DNA from: Protula sp. h YS-2021
Taxonomy: Eukaryota; Annelida; Polychaeta; Sabellida; Serpulidae
Length of the DNA stretch: 64,000 bases
Reading direction: 5' to 3'
NCBI GenBank assembly: GCA_949752745.1
Contig: OX457031.1
Span: forward strand, 22,121,642-22,185,641
The number at the start of each line of letters is the position of its first letter. Within the stretch, counting starts at the first letter, position 1. Below, piece after piece: positions 1 to 11,053 of the stretch. The notes under the pieces were generated by a model that saw only the letters and a program-made list of their open reading frames with translations, did no database searches and was not told where the DNA came from. The translations under genes and the position numbers were made by a program.

Positions 1-1956
1 CCCCTGTATTGGACCGAAAATCACACCAAGGTGGAAGACCTTCTACAGGTGTACGGAAACTGGCGAGGCACCATCGATAACTGTACCGATACCAATGGCG
101 TATCCCATTACTGTGCGAGCGAGGATAGTTACTGCGATCCTATCAACACATTCTGTGTATCTTGTGCACATGAATGTGCCTTAGAACTATTGGCGATAGA
201 CGAGCTAAGAAGGCAGGATTGTGAGAAGAACTGTCGTGGTATGAACCGCTTTTTTTTCCTACCAAAATGTGATCTTTAAAATAAACGATGCTAATTAGTA
301 AAACGCGGCATGCGGCGATCATTTTTCAAATATGTTTCGCTAAATACAATTTCCAGCTTTCTGGCAGATCGGTTTGGTTACCCAGCATTCGCATTGCCGG
401 CGTAAACATGCGGTAAAGTACAAAAGAAATTTCAAGCTAGAGAGCTATGAGTCTAGCTAAAAGCAGAAAATTTAGTTGCAGTGTCTAAAATTTTATTTCT
501 TCTTCACAACCATCTGAAACGTGACGTGAAACCGTAAAGCGACCGCTGAAGCACTGATATGATTCCTGTCGCAGACTTTCCCCGCGGTCTGGGTGGGGGG
601 AGAAGGGGAACGGGTTTGGCTGAAAATGAGGTAAGCGGGTCAGTCGGAACTTGGAGCTCGAGGGTGGCGTAAGTGTCCTGGCTTGATATGTGAAATTATA
701 AAAATATTTATCAACCACATAGCGGTGATGTCTTTTTTTTAATAGTATATATGTCTGTTTTTCATCTTTTTTGCAGATTATTTATTCAGGAGGGGATATG
801 AAGCAAAGCTGAGGAGAGAAATAGAGCAAGAACTTAGGCAAGGAGAAAATAACCCAGGCAAGGACACTTTGAGGCAATCTCGTATTGGGGTATGGGAGGG
901 AGAGGGCACTTTGAGGCAATCTCGTATTGGGGTATGGGAGGGAGAGGGCACTTTGAGGCAATCTCGTATTGGGGTATGGGAGGGAGAGGACACTTTGAGG
1001 CAATCTCGTATTGGGGTATGGAGGGAGGGTGACACATTGTGTTGATCCTCTGTCTTCTGTGGAGGTATGCAGGCTTGTGGTGAGAAAGGGCGGCAGGTTA
1101 GGCATTCGTAACACTCAACTTTAAGGTTTTTTTTCTTCAAAATCGTATTATGTGTATGCGGTCCTAAAAGATGATAAAATTACTCGTATGTCATAGACTC
1201 GAACATCGTGGTCGTATTTCTTTCAAATACAGGAACCATTACCGATGCGACCGCCAAAATGATAGGAGACAAGCGGTGCACAATTCAAAGCCCGCCTTTC
1301 AAAGATCAAGTGCAGATACTTCTGATAGTTGTCACAGCCTGCCTCTGTATCCTGGTTCTATTTGCCGTAGCTGTCTGCATCAACTCATTGCTAGAAAAGC
1401 GCCACTGCTCCTATGGTTACGTTAAAGAGAAGCTGCTGTGTAAACGTCGCAGCACACACGAGAATGTTGAAGACGGTTCAACCGAATCCCCGAAGGCGGA
1501 AAATCTAGCAGACCCAGGTACGTTGTAATTTCTTGTCTTTTGCTGCCGTATTCACAAAAGATAAGTGCACAGTTAACAAATTCCGTTAACTGCTCCTGTC
1601 GCTAACAGAACTCCTGAAAGTTAATTAATAAATTTACTTTATATTTGCGTATTTTGGCTTGATTTCCTTCATGCGATGTACAGTAAACTGCTCAGTTAAC
1701 TTTTGTAAATACCCTGCAATTTTCCTATGGAGGGGATCGGGGACGGGGTGGGGTGCCCGGTGTGGAAATAAGTAGGAGTCCACAGTGGGCATGGAAAAGC
1801 TCGGGGACCGTATAATACTCAGTTGTTCTTAAAATTTTCTTTCGCTATTTTTAGCAGCATTGCGTCAGTAATCCGGCTCATGGAGTCACGCCTTGACACA
1901 CAGCCATGAAATACTGGTAAAGTGTCATGAAGTGCAATTTGATTTGAAATATATAT

Positions 1957-2038
<82 letters not shown>

Positions 2039-2607
2039 CAGCAATCAGAGAAGCGCAGTATTGCGCAATATATAACATCACCTCGTGGTTATATGAGCTA
2101 AAAAACACATACACATACACAGACGATCTTTTTTTCGGCTGTGTTAATATCAGGCCACTTTTAGATAATCCAATGCACTTTGGCCTCAGACCACAATTAA
2201 TTTGCTTATATGTTTCTTTATAGCTTCGGCTGAAATCACGTTTTCCCTATCGTAACCAAAACTACCACGTATTCATGTGAAGGGTCCTTCTAAATACATA
2301 AAAATACCATGCCAAATAGGGTAAAACCGGTTACGTTTTTGCTGTCGTTTATCAATGCTGAGTACCCTGGGTCTAATATTTCAAGACAAATGGAATTTCT
2401 TTTGTGCTATTAGTGGTATTGTTTTCAGGAAAGAAGACACCACACGGTAAAACGCCAAACTCTGCGTCTGATCGTAACACGCGGTTACCTGTGACGGTAG
2501 CGACTGCCCCGGATGAGGAGCCGTTTATTACCAGGCCATCAGACGACCATCCGTCAAACCCCATCAGCGAGACTGGAGGAACCTTAACGCCGTCTGCTTC
2601 CGGTTGA
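1..2607 (+). CDS. TNF-receptor-like cysteine-rich single-pass membrane protein (3' part, three exons)
   Basis: Three exons join in phase: 1-238 (open at the window edge), 1233-1517 and 2429-2607, each bordered by GT/AG. Both introns are phase 1, the phase usual between extracellular modules. Exon 1 encodes a short ectodomain with eight cysteines, spaced like a TNF-receptor or BCMA-type module (YCDPINTFCVSC followed by further Cys), and N-glycosylation sequons NHT and NCT. Exon 2 starts with a short stalk, then a hydrophobic membrane span (VQILLIVVTACLCILVLF) and a basic, cysteine-containing start of the tail. Exon 3 gives a Ser/Thr/Pro-rich tail ending in SASG. No death domain is visible. The signal peptide and true start lie upstream. 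The receptor-like topology is well supported; assignment to the TNFR family is inference from cysteine spacing. Grindelwald-like or orphan receptors are alternatives. Confidence 0.6.
862..1030. repeat. 42-bp minisatellite, four copies, in intron 1 of the receptor-like gene
   Basis: Four near-identical direct copies begin at about 865, 907, 949 and 991, each with the core cactttgaggcaatctcgta. The period is exactly 42 bp, a multiple of three, so the minus strand is open in all three frames and yields fictitious repetitive peptides. It sits between the donor at 239 and the acceptor at 1231. Confidence 0.9.
1949..2035. repeat. (TA)n microsatellite
   Basis: An almost pure TA tract of about 87 bp with one phase slip, in intron 2 of the receptor-like gene. 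The IYIY-type open frames across it are artefacts. Confidence 0.95.
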
Positions 2608-3537
2608 ATGACCCTCGCTGGCTCTCAATATGGACCTGCTTCAAGCTTTGCTGTGAATTTCGGGTTTCATTAGAGTGCATGCGAAAGGAATACGCTTTTT
2701 TTCTTCTTCAAATTTCGCATTCGAATTATTTGATTGAGCAAAATACAAGTAAGAACAGTATGAATTGGTGTGAGCGCTTGTAAATGCTACTTTGATTCTT
2801 GGATAATGTGAAGGTGCAGTTCTGTGGGGAGCTTATCAAAAGCATGCATGAGACAGAATGTATCCCTGAGGTGAGCGAGCGATGGGGCGGAACCATGTGT
2901 ATGAGCTGTTGGTGTGTTGTGACGTGTATAAAACGTGTACGTAAAATGGGGTGGAGTCACATGTGTGAGCTCTTGGTGTGCTGTGACGTGTGCAAAAAAA
3001 ATCAGCAACCAATGAAGCGGAACCAGTTGTGTGAACTGTTGGTGTGGTGTCACGTGTACGCAACCCTTTTTTGTGAGTTTGCTTCTCATGACGTCATGTA
3101 CCAAATTCGATGCTGTCAACCAAAAAGAGTTGCCAATGGCAGTCTGGATTGCTTAATGAACAAAGTGTTTGAATGTCACTTATGGCAACTACTAAGATTC
3201 TGCGTCGAAATGTTAAGAAATAAGTAATATCCTGTGTAGCATAATTGATAATTGTCCCGGCTTATCAAGTCGGCGTGAAATTGTGTGGTTGTAGGACTTT
3301 ACTGTTTTAGCCTTAAATTGTGCATTACTTAGGATCAACATTCATTGAAAAAAAAAAACAGTCGGGAAAAGTGTATGTGATTGGTGTTGTGTTCTTAAAT
3401 ATATTTTCATTTGTGAGATAGTTTTAGAGGTTGAGGTAAAAGACCTGGAAAAGTAGTCATGCAATAAGCTTATGAACTGACATCAATACTTGCGTGAAGA
3501 CAGTACAATCAGAAAAAATCAGAATTTTGGGCCATCC
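2608..3537. other. Receptor gene 3' flank with a degenerate ~65-bp tandem repeat
   Basis: No gene is seen. Three degenerate direct copies of a 64-65 bp unit lie at about 2885-3062; their common motif (gagctgttggtgtg, then gacgtgt) recurs at 2903, 2967 and 3032. No clear AATAAA was found downstream of the stop at 2607. Confidence 0.5.
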
Positions 3538-3539
3538 TA

Positions 3540-3735
3540 ACGTTTTATTTCGTAAAACGAGCTTTTACGAGTAAAAGCGTAAATCGCGTTCTCTACTTTA
3601 GATGGGGTTCCCATCCGGTTGTAAATTAACAAGCAAAAAATGAACTTTTTTCTTTCCATTAGAATGGGCCTATTCCACTCTCCATCCATCGACCAATGAG
3701 AAAGAGGGAATCCTCATGTAGTACGTCCTTGCTGA
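3540..3735. repeat. DIRS-1 3' inverted terminal repeat
   Basis: The outer end (cgttttatttcgtaaaacga at 3541) matches the left ends of DIRS-2 and DIRS-3. Its inner part (ccatccatcgaccaatgaga, about 3681-3700) is the reverse complement of the inner part of the right terminal repeat of DIRS-2 near 31.35 kb, showing that the two elements share one terminal repeat family. Confidence 0.8.
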
Positions 3736-3817
3736 CAGAAGACATTCCTTTTATGCCCCAATATTAGTTGGTAACAACTCACCCATGCTTGTTGTGGGAT
3801 GAATGGGAGGGAGAATA

Positions 3818-3920
3818 ACTAAAAGTGGAGAACGCGAATTGCGCTTTTACTCGTAAAAGGTCGTTTTACAAAATAACTTCGCAAAAGCTTTGAATTTGCT
3901 TATCCCCACGTTTAGATGGG
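3818..3920. repeat. DIRS-1 internal complementary region
   Basis: The reverse complement of the element's left end (gagaacgcgaattgcgcttt) is fused directly to the reverse complement of a right end (taacttcgcaaaagctttga). This head-to-tail joint is the signature of the DIRS internal complementary region, which is thought to guide synthesis of the circular intermediate. It lies about 80 bp inside the 3' terminal repeat. Confidence 0.75.
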
Positions 3921-4979
3921 ACTAGAGTCCGGAGCAGAGGAGCCTGCCATTCTGAAGAAACTGCGCGAAGAAAGCTCGCGAATTACGCAATGACTCGTAA
4001 AAGTATGTTGCTAATAAAACAGAGTCTAAAACGAATGTAATTTTTTGAGTCAAATAACAACCCAGAACTAAGTTCCGCTTCTTTTACTTCTTCCAACACT
4101 CCTGGACCATACAGAAGCAAGTAAAAATAAGAGTAAATACATAACAATAGATCACGTCTGATGACAAACTTGTAGGCTGACCGACTGAGTATCCTTAACC
4201 ACCCCCACCAGCCTCCCATGGGATGGATCTCGACATGGGATCCTCGATGTTACGTAAGAACCACAATAATAAAATTTATTGTATCCGATAGACAAATGAA
4301 TTACGTAAATAAACACTGGCACAGGAGAAACTTAGCTCTGACTGTGCTTAACAGATGCATGCTAGACATCTAAAACCTGAGTAAATGAGAGTATTGCTCT
4401 AAGCCGTTGACAAAAGACTTCTTTTTGCTTTTAACGACATTACTGCTAATTTCGAGACAAAATCATAACTAGAAGCTTAACAGAACTCTAAAATATCAGA
4501 TTCAATTAAAAAATATTGATAAAACTCACTAAATATTACTTTTATGCTCCTGATCCCATAATGGTACCATTGGCATCTATGGTACGGTCACTATGGAACG
4601 GTGTCCTTTGACACATAGGCTGTGCAGATGGCACATGCCTACAGGAATGGCTGGAATATACATTCCATCTGTCTCCTTTTTCCCAGGCTGGGCTAGAAGA
4701 AAAAACGCACAGTAAGAATCTTGCTGAGATAGGAATGCTGCATGGCTAAGTGACTAAACACTGCATGACGGTCCGCAAGGGTCCAGTAGTGACGTTGCCT
4801 GATTTGGTGATGGGCTGACTATTTCTTTGTCTTGAAATTATTGCCGTTGAGGCCTTTCGAGTATGTACTCTTCTGCCTGTCTTTGCCTTTGGGTCTGGGG
4901 GTGGGTGGTCTGCAATAAAGGTTTTTTAGTTTGTAATGGTAGTGTTATAAAAGCACCCAAGGAATGGAGTTCCGACGCT

Positions 4980-6330
4980 CATCTTGGGAAAAATATTTAA
5001 GATAGTACTTAACTGAGGAGTTTGGGGAAGATCAGCATCTCATTCTAGGTACGTCAGAGAATGGTACATTACACAGAGCCCTCAGAGAATTCGAAACTTG
5101 CCTAACTTGATTGTTATGGTGATCAAAGGGTTTCTTTTGAAAGTGTGAAGCCTGTCTTTTTTCTGTGGTTCCCATGCGTTTCCCGCTCCCAATATTGCAA
5201 CTGATCAGTCAAGCGTGTTCTCTTGTTTAATATAAATTCCTGGACCACGTGTATCTCGGTGCCAGTTTTCTTTGAAGTGTGTTAAAGGAGGAGCTGTTTT
5301 GGGATTTTAAGGCCCGCATAGTCGGTAAATATAGAATTTTGTTTTATATTACCTCGTGTTACTGGTGAAATTATCCCGTGTAATAACTGGAGTTATGTCG
5401 TGTAATTATTGAAGTGATTTCATGTACGAGTTTCGGTCCATAAGTTTACCTTTGTGAGTTTGGTCAGTTTGCAATAAACGGGTTTTTTCCACTTTCGGCC
5501 TTTTATTCCGTCACATTGATGGGCTTCGATTTTTAGTTCTGTCTGAAGGTCTGTTTCTGATTGTGCCTCGTCGTACACTCCCAGAATGACCCCTTTGATT
5601 TAATAGGAAATGGTTTGAAAGGACAAGAGAACTTTGTTAAATTTCTGCAGTTAGGAGATAACAAGGGCTTTTTGATTTTCTGACCTGTGTGTCTGTGAAA
5701 CTTCGAGGTACTGGCGAAGGGCTTTGACGGGACGCAATGAGACCAGTACCTAAGGGTCCTGTTCTTCTGGTAGGGCTGGTAGACTTATGTCAGGAAACTT
5801 GCCCTGAGTTACGATATGAGTCTTTCCAATGAAACCTGCTCTTGGGATGAGAAAGACTTTCTCCCAGTTCCCGTTTTCTTTGCTTACCGTTCTGTCCAGG
5901 GCATGGATCTCGCCTCTCCTCTTGCCCGAAGCTAGAGCTAACAAAAAGGTTAATCTTAATGTGCCATTCTTAGCTAATATTACCTTTTCACCAAAGAATT
6001 CGGGGCTTTAAAGATAGCGCAGATCCAATTTTGCAACATTGGAGATACTGGGGGAGAGTTCACCCCGAAATGTCGCTCTATAACCTTCAGTGGAGCTCAT
6101 TTGTGAAGCAGTGATCTAAGAAGTCCGCTATCACTGCTGGAGAGACCTAAAAGGGATCCAGCTTGGACTTACTACCCCAGAAGGCAAACTTCTTCCACTG
6201 AGCCTTATATACCTTAGCTGTAGATTGTTTGTGGCTATTAACCATTTTGTCCACTGCCTCTGCGAAAAACCTTTTTCCTTCAAGATGCACTGGTCAGGCA
6301 CCTCTTAGATGTAGGTTCAGTAGGTGGGGT
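4980..6330 (-). pseudogene. DIRS-1 tyrosine recombinase, pseudogene
   Basis: Fragments in several frames align with the intact recombinase of DIRS-3. The N-terminal helix (DKMVNSHKQSTAKVY) is near 6250. The first catalytic Arg segment (LALASGKRRGEIHALDR) is near 5940-5890. The HxxR-type segment (VRQVSNSLRAL) is near 5110-5070. The tyrosine segment (SSPNSSVKYYLKY) is near 5030-4995. A TGA replaces the Trp just before the tyrosine segment, and there are frameshifts between blocks, so no active enzyme can be made. In DIRS elements this protein would insert the circular cDNA. Confidence 0.8.
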
Positions 6331-6384
6331 TTGGGTGGACGTGTTGCCAATGGGGTTGAAATTGGAGTTCCTTGTGGCATGGGA

Positions 6385-7115
6385 TCAGGATTGTTTTGAC
6401 CACCTTGCATTGCCGTAGAAGGGCAAGCCATGGGGTTTCTGATGCCCCTGGGCTACAAAGAGAAGAGCTAGATCGACTATCCTTGTATGACTTGTAACAG
6501 GATTACTTACAGGGGAAAGGCGTAAAGCACTTCCTGTACTGGCCATGGATAGTTGAGGGCATCCAGTGCCCAGGCTGAGGGGGGCGGGCAGGGGGAGACA
6601 CACCTGGGAAGTTGCGTCGTCATGGAGTTGGCAAATAGGTCCAGCGTAGGGGAGCCCATGGTGAATGCTTCAATATACACTGAAACGATGGGCTGGCTAG
6701 TCACCACTCTGTGGGGATGACTTATCTACTCTGGAGGCGAGGTCCGCCAATACATTGAGCTTTCCCGCTAGGGGGCGAGGTGTGAGTGTAATGTGAGACT
6801 GGCGGGCAAAGGAAAGCACCTTGAAAGTTAGCTTTGATAGTAAGAGAGACCTGGTCCCCCTTGTCTGTTTAAGTACACCACACCTGTTGTGTTGTCCAAC
6901 GGTATAGCACGCTTTTGCCTCTGAGAAGTTTGGTTAGCTTACTTAATGCTATCCAAACTATCTAGCCAGTTATGTGGTACCCGTTCAGGGGAGGGGGGCC
7001 ATTTGCCTCTCATTATCTGTCCCTGATAGTGTATCCCCAAATCCTCCTGAGATGAGTCCATTTGGAGCTCTAATTCCGGAGGCGGTGGATGAAATGGGAC
7101 CGCTCGTCTCGTTCA
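6385..7115 (-). pseudogene. DIRS-1 RNase H and C-terminal extension, pseudogene
   Basis: The conserved block downstream of the DIRS RNase H (GSPTLDLFANSMTTQLPRC, then WALDALNYPWPVQEVLYAFP) is readable at 6707-6507. Pieces of the RNase H fold lie upstream (to about 7115) in shifted frames. In an intact element this domain would degrade the RNA template during cDNA synthesis. Several frameshifts make it nonfunctional. Confidence 0.7.
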
Positions 7116-7139
7116 TAATCTGAGGGTCGCACTACCATT

Positions 7140-8035
7140 GCAGGGGGGGGGGGGCAAGGATGCCGTTCATTTTTGCTTGGGGAAAATCTCCCTTGCCTCA
7201 CTGCAAACCTGTCTTTGAAATGGTCTATAGTGGAGATGGCCTGACGGGACCGTTCTCTCGATTGCTACTATAAGCTAGTAGGCTTGTATGGCTTGAGAGA
7301 TCTTTTGCTGCCTCTCTACTGTGTGAAAAGCTGTTGCGTTTGTCAGATCCCACCTTTCTTCTAGCAAAGCAATGTCTTGTTGGGGGTTAGCTCTAATTTG
7401 TGCAAAATGACCAAAGACCTTACCTGCAAAACCTTGCGTACAAGGGACTGGGTCTGATAATGGGCTTGGTTTTTGTCTTGGTGGGCTAGAAACCAATCGC
7501 ATAGATATTGGAATGCTAACATGCCTTTCAGACTGGTCCATGATTTTAGTGCTTCCATCACCTTTGAAAACAGGCACCAGAACTGCTTTCGACCTACTTG
7601 GAAGCCAGGCAATTTTTTTTGGCTGAGCGGTGCAATGGGATGTAGAGATAGGCCTCAGATACGTCTATAGACGTGCCCAATATGTCCACTTGTAAGCTTT
7701 CTTTTATGACTTGGACAGCGTCCATCTGAAGCGATGTCAATTTGGAAACTCGTTGAGGGAGCAGAGCTCTATTACTAACCTCCAGTCCCCGGATTTCTTG
7801 GGGACCAGAAAAACCCAACTGAAAATCGCTGCCTCATTTTCTGGCATTTCCCTTATGCCCTCCTTTTTCCTTAAGGTTAATAACATTTCTTTAAGGGCTA
7901 AATCTCTTTCCTAGCCTTCTAGATAGGAGGTGACCAAGCTTTTTGGCATCTGGGAGGCTAGGAGAATGGATGGCTTGTGGTCTCTCGGATCCCGTTTCAA
8001 GAGAAAGGGGTTTAGAGCCAATGAATTACTCGGCG
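7140..8035 (-). pseudogene. DIRS-1 reverse transcriptase, pseudogene with altered catalytic box
   Basis: Two overlapping frames cover the polymerase core. 7818-7594 carries GTSIDVSEAYLYIPLH, the motif A aspartate region. 7612-7361 carries FQYLCDW, the motif C region, where DIRS-2 and DIRS-3 have FQYLDDW. The thumb or connection (LEERWDLTNATAF) follows near 7350. Loss of one catalytic aspartate plus frameshifts means it is dead. Confidence 0.8.
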
Positions 8036-8226
8036 GTGAGCCCCAATTTCCTCCCAGATTTGCCAAACGTGCCTAGCTTTGATCCTACCGGCCAGGAGAC
8101 GTTGCAGTATAACAAGTTTTTTGAGTGTGTTAAAGTATCGCCTTGAGACAAGGTAGTCTCTGGTCGGTACTTTGGTTGGCTGCTACCTGCTTCGCTGTTA
8201 AGAGTGTCCCTCTGTGTCGCTGCCAC

Positions 8227-8760
8227 TGCTTTAAAAGTTTGGAAGACACTGGATCATTGAGGTATAGGTCCTTTCATCATGTCTTTAAAGCTTCCAAGGT
8301 GTGGTCCTGAAAAGACATGATGTTGATTATATGCTGTTTTATCGGCTGTTCTAATGACTGTAAAGGATTCAGCTCATTCGAGGACCGATATGGGGCAAGT
8401 CTCTCAGCACAGTGTTTCGAGGCGTGACAGCGAGACAGAATACGGTCTTCGCTGGTGTCCATCATCTTGAATTCTTTTGATCGCTCTGTTATAGCATTGG
8501 CGATGCCTTCACTGGTGGACAGTGTGATCAAGGCGTCTTGCTGTGGGAGCATGGCTTGGAAGGTCATCCGTATATGGGGATCTTCTCTATCAAGACATGG
8601 TGAGCCGGGTGTGACGTTTGCCAGGCGCGCGATCTCCTGAATGTCGCCCCTAAAGGACACATCCTCTGGGGCTATAACCAAAGGTTCTCCCGGGGGTGAC
8701 ATTCACACTGCGGAGAGTGAGGTCCGGGGAGGGAGTCTAATCGGGCGTCTCCCTGCCGCT
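8227..8760 (-). pseudogene. DIRS-1 gag-like protein, C-terminal half fragment
   Basis: A 141-residue open frame (8702-8277) aligns along its length with the gag of DIRS-3: APEDVSFRGDIQEIARLANV, then DREDPHIRMTFQAMLPQ, then SFQDHTLEALK. This gag has no zinc knuckle in the visible part, as is common in DIRS elements. Homologous sequence continues out of frame on both sides. Confidence 0.7.
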
Positions 8761-8859
8761 GCTGGATCTTTCCACAGTTTCTTGTCACCCCTGGCGATCT
8801 GATATAATCGATTTTTTAAGCAAGCAAAGGAGAAGCCATGAGATAACTGTAATTGTAAA

Positions 8860-9170
8860 TTGCTGTCTTACTCAGTTCCTACGATTTTATGCGGAAATAA
8901 AAGCCTATGGGCGTATTCCCGTGTGCCGTAACGCAATGGGGCCGAAATGGACACAATTTTCGGTGTCATTATGGCACTCTGCATAAAATAGGCCTGTGCC
9001 GATGGCCCGCGGGTCAAAATGGGCTTACCTTGACGACCGTTATGGCATCGTCCCATAACGGGACCCTGCACGCCTGGCTGAAAGACCATAACGGGATGGG
9101 CGGTGCCGTGCTGGAATCCTCAGCTGACCTGTCGCTGTTGTAAAACTCGACTCCGAAACCGTATGTGTAA
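8860..9170. repeat. Degenerate short repeats inside the DIRS-1 gag region
   Basis: About 300 bp is built from variants of gccgttatggg / gccgaaatgggc and their complements. It is the same motif family as the leader at 9.85-10.3 kb. It separates two gag fragments, so the leader-type repeat appears to have been copied or inserted here. Confidence 0.55.
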
Positions 9171-9339
9171 CCGTCACCTGTTCGGGGGAGGATTTAGTCT
9201 TCGTCTCTGAGTCACTAAGTGGCTTGCTAAGTCCTGGGGTAGGGGCGTAGTTGCCTACACTTTCCGAAGAACTTCCTGTTCCTTTTTTTGGGGGATATCT
9301 AGTTCAGCCACTCCCTCCGAAAAGAGCTTTTGTTATACC

Positions 9340-9620
9340 TTTTTATGACTTCTTGCCGGAAACGACTGTGTCTGACTCCGAGCCAGTGTCTGTCCAAATT
9401 GGCATGGAGATCTGGTCCTGAATCACCGAGTTGACTTTCTCCTTGCCCACTTCCACAAACTCGAGTGGAATAGAGAGGGTCGAGGACAGCACTTTGCGTT
9501 TATCCAGACTGTGATTGTTTCTAGTCCTGTTTTTATAGACCACTTTCCAGTCTTCACAGAGTGACAAGCCCCTGTTCCTCCTTCAACGGTCGCAAACCGA
9601 GTGTGTGTTATGTGCCGAAG
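9340..9620 (-). pseudogene. DIRS-1 gag N-terminal fragment
   Basis: The peptide CEDWKVVYKNRTRNNHSLDK, then TDTGSESDTVVSGKKS, corresponds to the DIRS-3 gag segment with QDWDALEKVRTKNIKRR and ESDFDLPRKKK. A second frame over the same DNA carries the upstream part. It is frameshifted. Confidence 0.5.
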
Positions 9621-9849
9621 GGGGCGGGGTGAGTGCATTGCAGAAGTTTGGGTGAAGAACGCAGGCCAACTGTCATGTCTGAAAGACAAGCAAAGAAAAA
9701 GCCTTAAGATAGTTGTATGTATCACCAGTAAACACACAGTTAGACATATAATAACACTTAAGATATCACTTCAAGCTCATCGAGTATTGCTGTGTATAGG
9801 AAATTGCGACGATATTAAATGCTTATAAGGGTATTCTAGCCACTTCCTG

Positions 9850-10330
9850 TGTGCCGCAACGTGGTGGGGCCGAAATTGGCACGGCTTTGGGTGCCGTTAT
9901 GGGATGGTCCCAAAATGAGCCCCAACCCATGACTCTGTTGCCGAAATGGGCTTACTCTGTATACCATTATGGGTCTTGGTGCCGTTATGGGCCTCTGTCC
10001 ATAGCCCTAGGAGCCGAAATGGGCTTACCCAGGATGCCGTATTGGGCCCTGGGGCCGTCATGGCCCCTGCCCCTGGCCGTTGGGCTCATTATGGCCTCGA
10101 ACCGTAACGGGCGCCTCCACCCCTGCCCATAGGCCATCACGGGATGGGCGTGCCGTTTTTGGAACCGAGAGGTGCGATAACTGCCTCGTCCAAGACGGGC
10201 CCCTGTGTTTCCTGGCCCACAGGCCGTAATGGCATCGGTTTACCGTGTATGTTACTCAGGGGTGCCGTCAGCAGCCCCCGGTGGTCCCATAATGGGCAAA
10301 TGGCGCCAAAAACTGCCAGAAACGCATAAA
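9850..10330. repeat. DIRS-1 5' leader repeats
   Basis: Roughly 480 bp of imperfect repeats alternate gccgttatgggc, gccgaaatgggc and their complements, with much higher GC than the flanks. The open frames across it have no family likeness and are treated as chance. Confidence 0.7.
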
Positions 10331-10836
10331 AAACATTTCTTTTCGCCGGGACCGTTATCAGAAGTACAGAACCTGCTCTGGCACGACTAACTGGTCCTTT
10401 TCAGTGTTAGCTTCAGCAAAAAAAATGACCATTTCAGCGATATCAGAGTCAGCTGGTTGAAGCTTGGAGTCGATGCAAGCAATGCGGACTGTAAATATTG
10501 AAAACAATTCCAGAGCGATGTGTGCAGGAACCAGTACATGATTCTCGATCTTTTCGGTCTGTCTGTATGTCTGTCCGTCCTTCCCTCCGTCTGTCTTTCC
10601 GTCTGTCACGCTTAAGTCTCACGTGCCTACAGGCCACAATAACAGATGGGTTCGTTTCAAATTTTGTACAGGGCTTCCCTGGACCCTTCCGCAGTGCAGT
10701 GACCAGGTTTTATCTAACTTAAAGATAACGTAATATTAGTCCTTTATTAGTTAAATGAACTAAACTAAAGCAAATTGGCACCTTAGACTAGTTCCCTTTT
10801 TTAAATATTGCGGAGCACACAGACGCAAAATTTCAG

Positions 10837-11053
10837 AAGTTGACTTCTTGCAAAAGGAAAAACAACAACCCTCAATTAAAGTTAATAATGAAGGACCATA
10901 TCGTACACAAAACCAGGCGAAAGATAGTCGTCTTAAAATACAGAGGACTTACAGCCTGCAACACTGCACGTTTGATAATCAATACGATAACCCATCATAT
11001 GAGCTTTTTGTGTCTTTTCCAATTGAGATCATTGAAATTGATGAATCAAAATA
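10837..11053 (+). CDS. Possible terminal coding exon of an unknown gene (cytoplasmic-tail-like)
   Basis: An open frame follows a possible acceptor (aaaatttcag at 10827-10836). It ends at TAA 11051-11053, with an AATAAA overlapping the stop. The peptide is hydrophilic, and near its end reads FDNQYDNPSYELFVSF, which looks like a receptor tail with a tyrosine motif. No upstream exon was found, because the DIRS-1 element abuts it. The frame is short and AT-rich, so this could be chance; the coincidence of acceptor, stop and poly(A) signal is the only support. Confidence 0.25.

Larger units (their letters stand above)
3540..10800 (-). mobile_element. DIRS-1: decayed DIRS-like tyrosine-recombinase retrotransposon
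   Basis: Reading on the minus strand there are, in order, a repetitive leader (about 9.85-10.8 kb), gag fragments, a reverse transcriptase, RNase H with its C-terminal extension, a tyrosine recombinase, an internal complementary region and the 3' terminal repeat at 3540. The order and family signatures are those of DIRS elements, which integrate through a tyrosine recombinase and leave no target duplication. All coding parts carry stops and frameshifts. The 5' leader at 10.72-10.80 kb matches the 5' leader of DIRS-2 at 31.17-31.26 kb, but the 5' terminal repeat that should follow is missing, so the element is 5' truncated near 10.8 kb. Confidence 0.85.

Noticed and set aside
778..1140. Repetitive minus-strand proteins with a 14-residue period
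   Set aside because: They come from the 42-bp minisatellite, which is open in all three frames.
9851..10390. Plus-strand proteins across the GC-rich block of DIRS-1
   Set aside because: They translate the degenerate leader repeats and have no conserved features.
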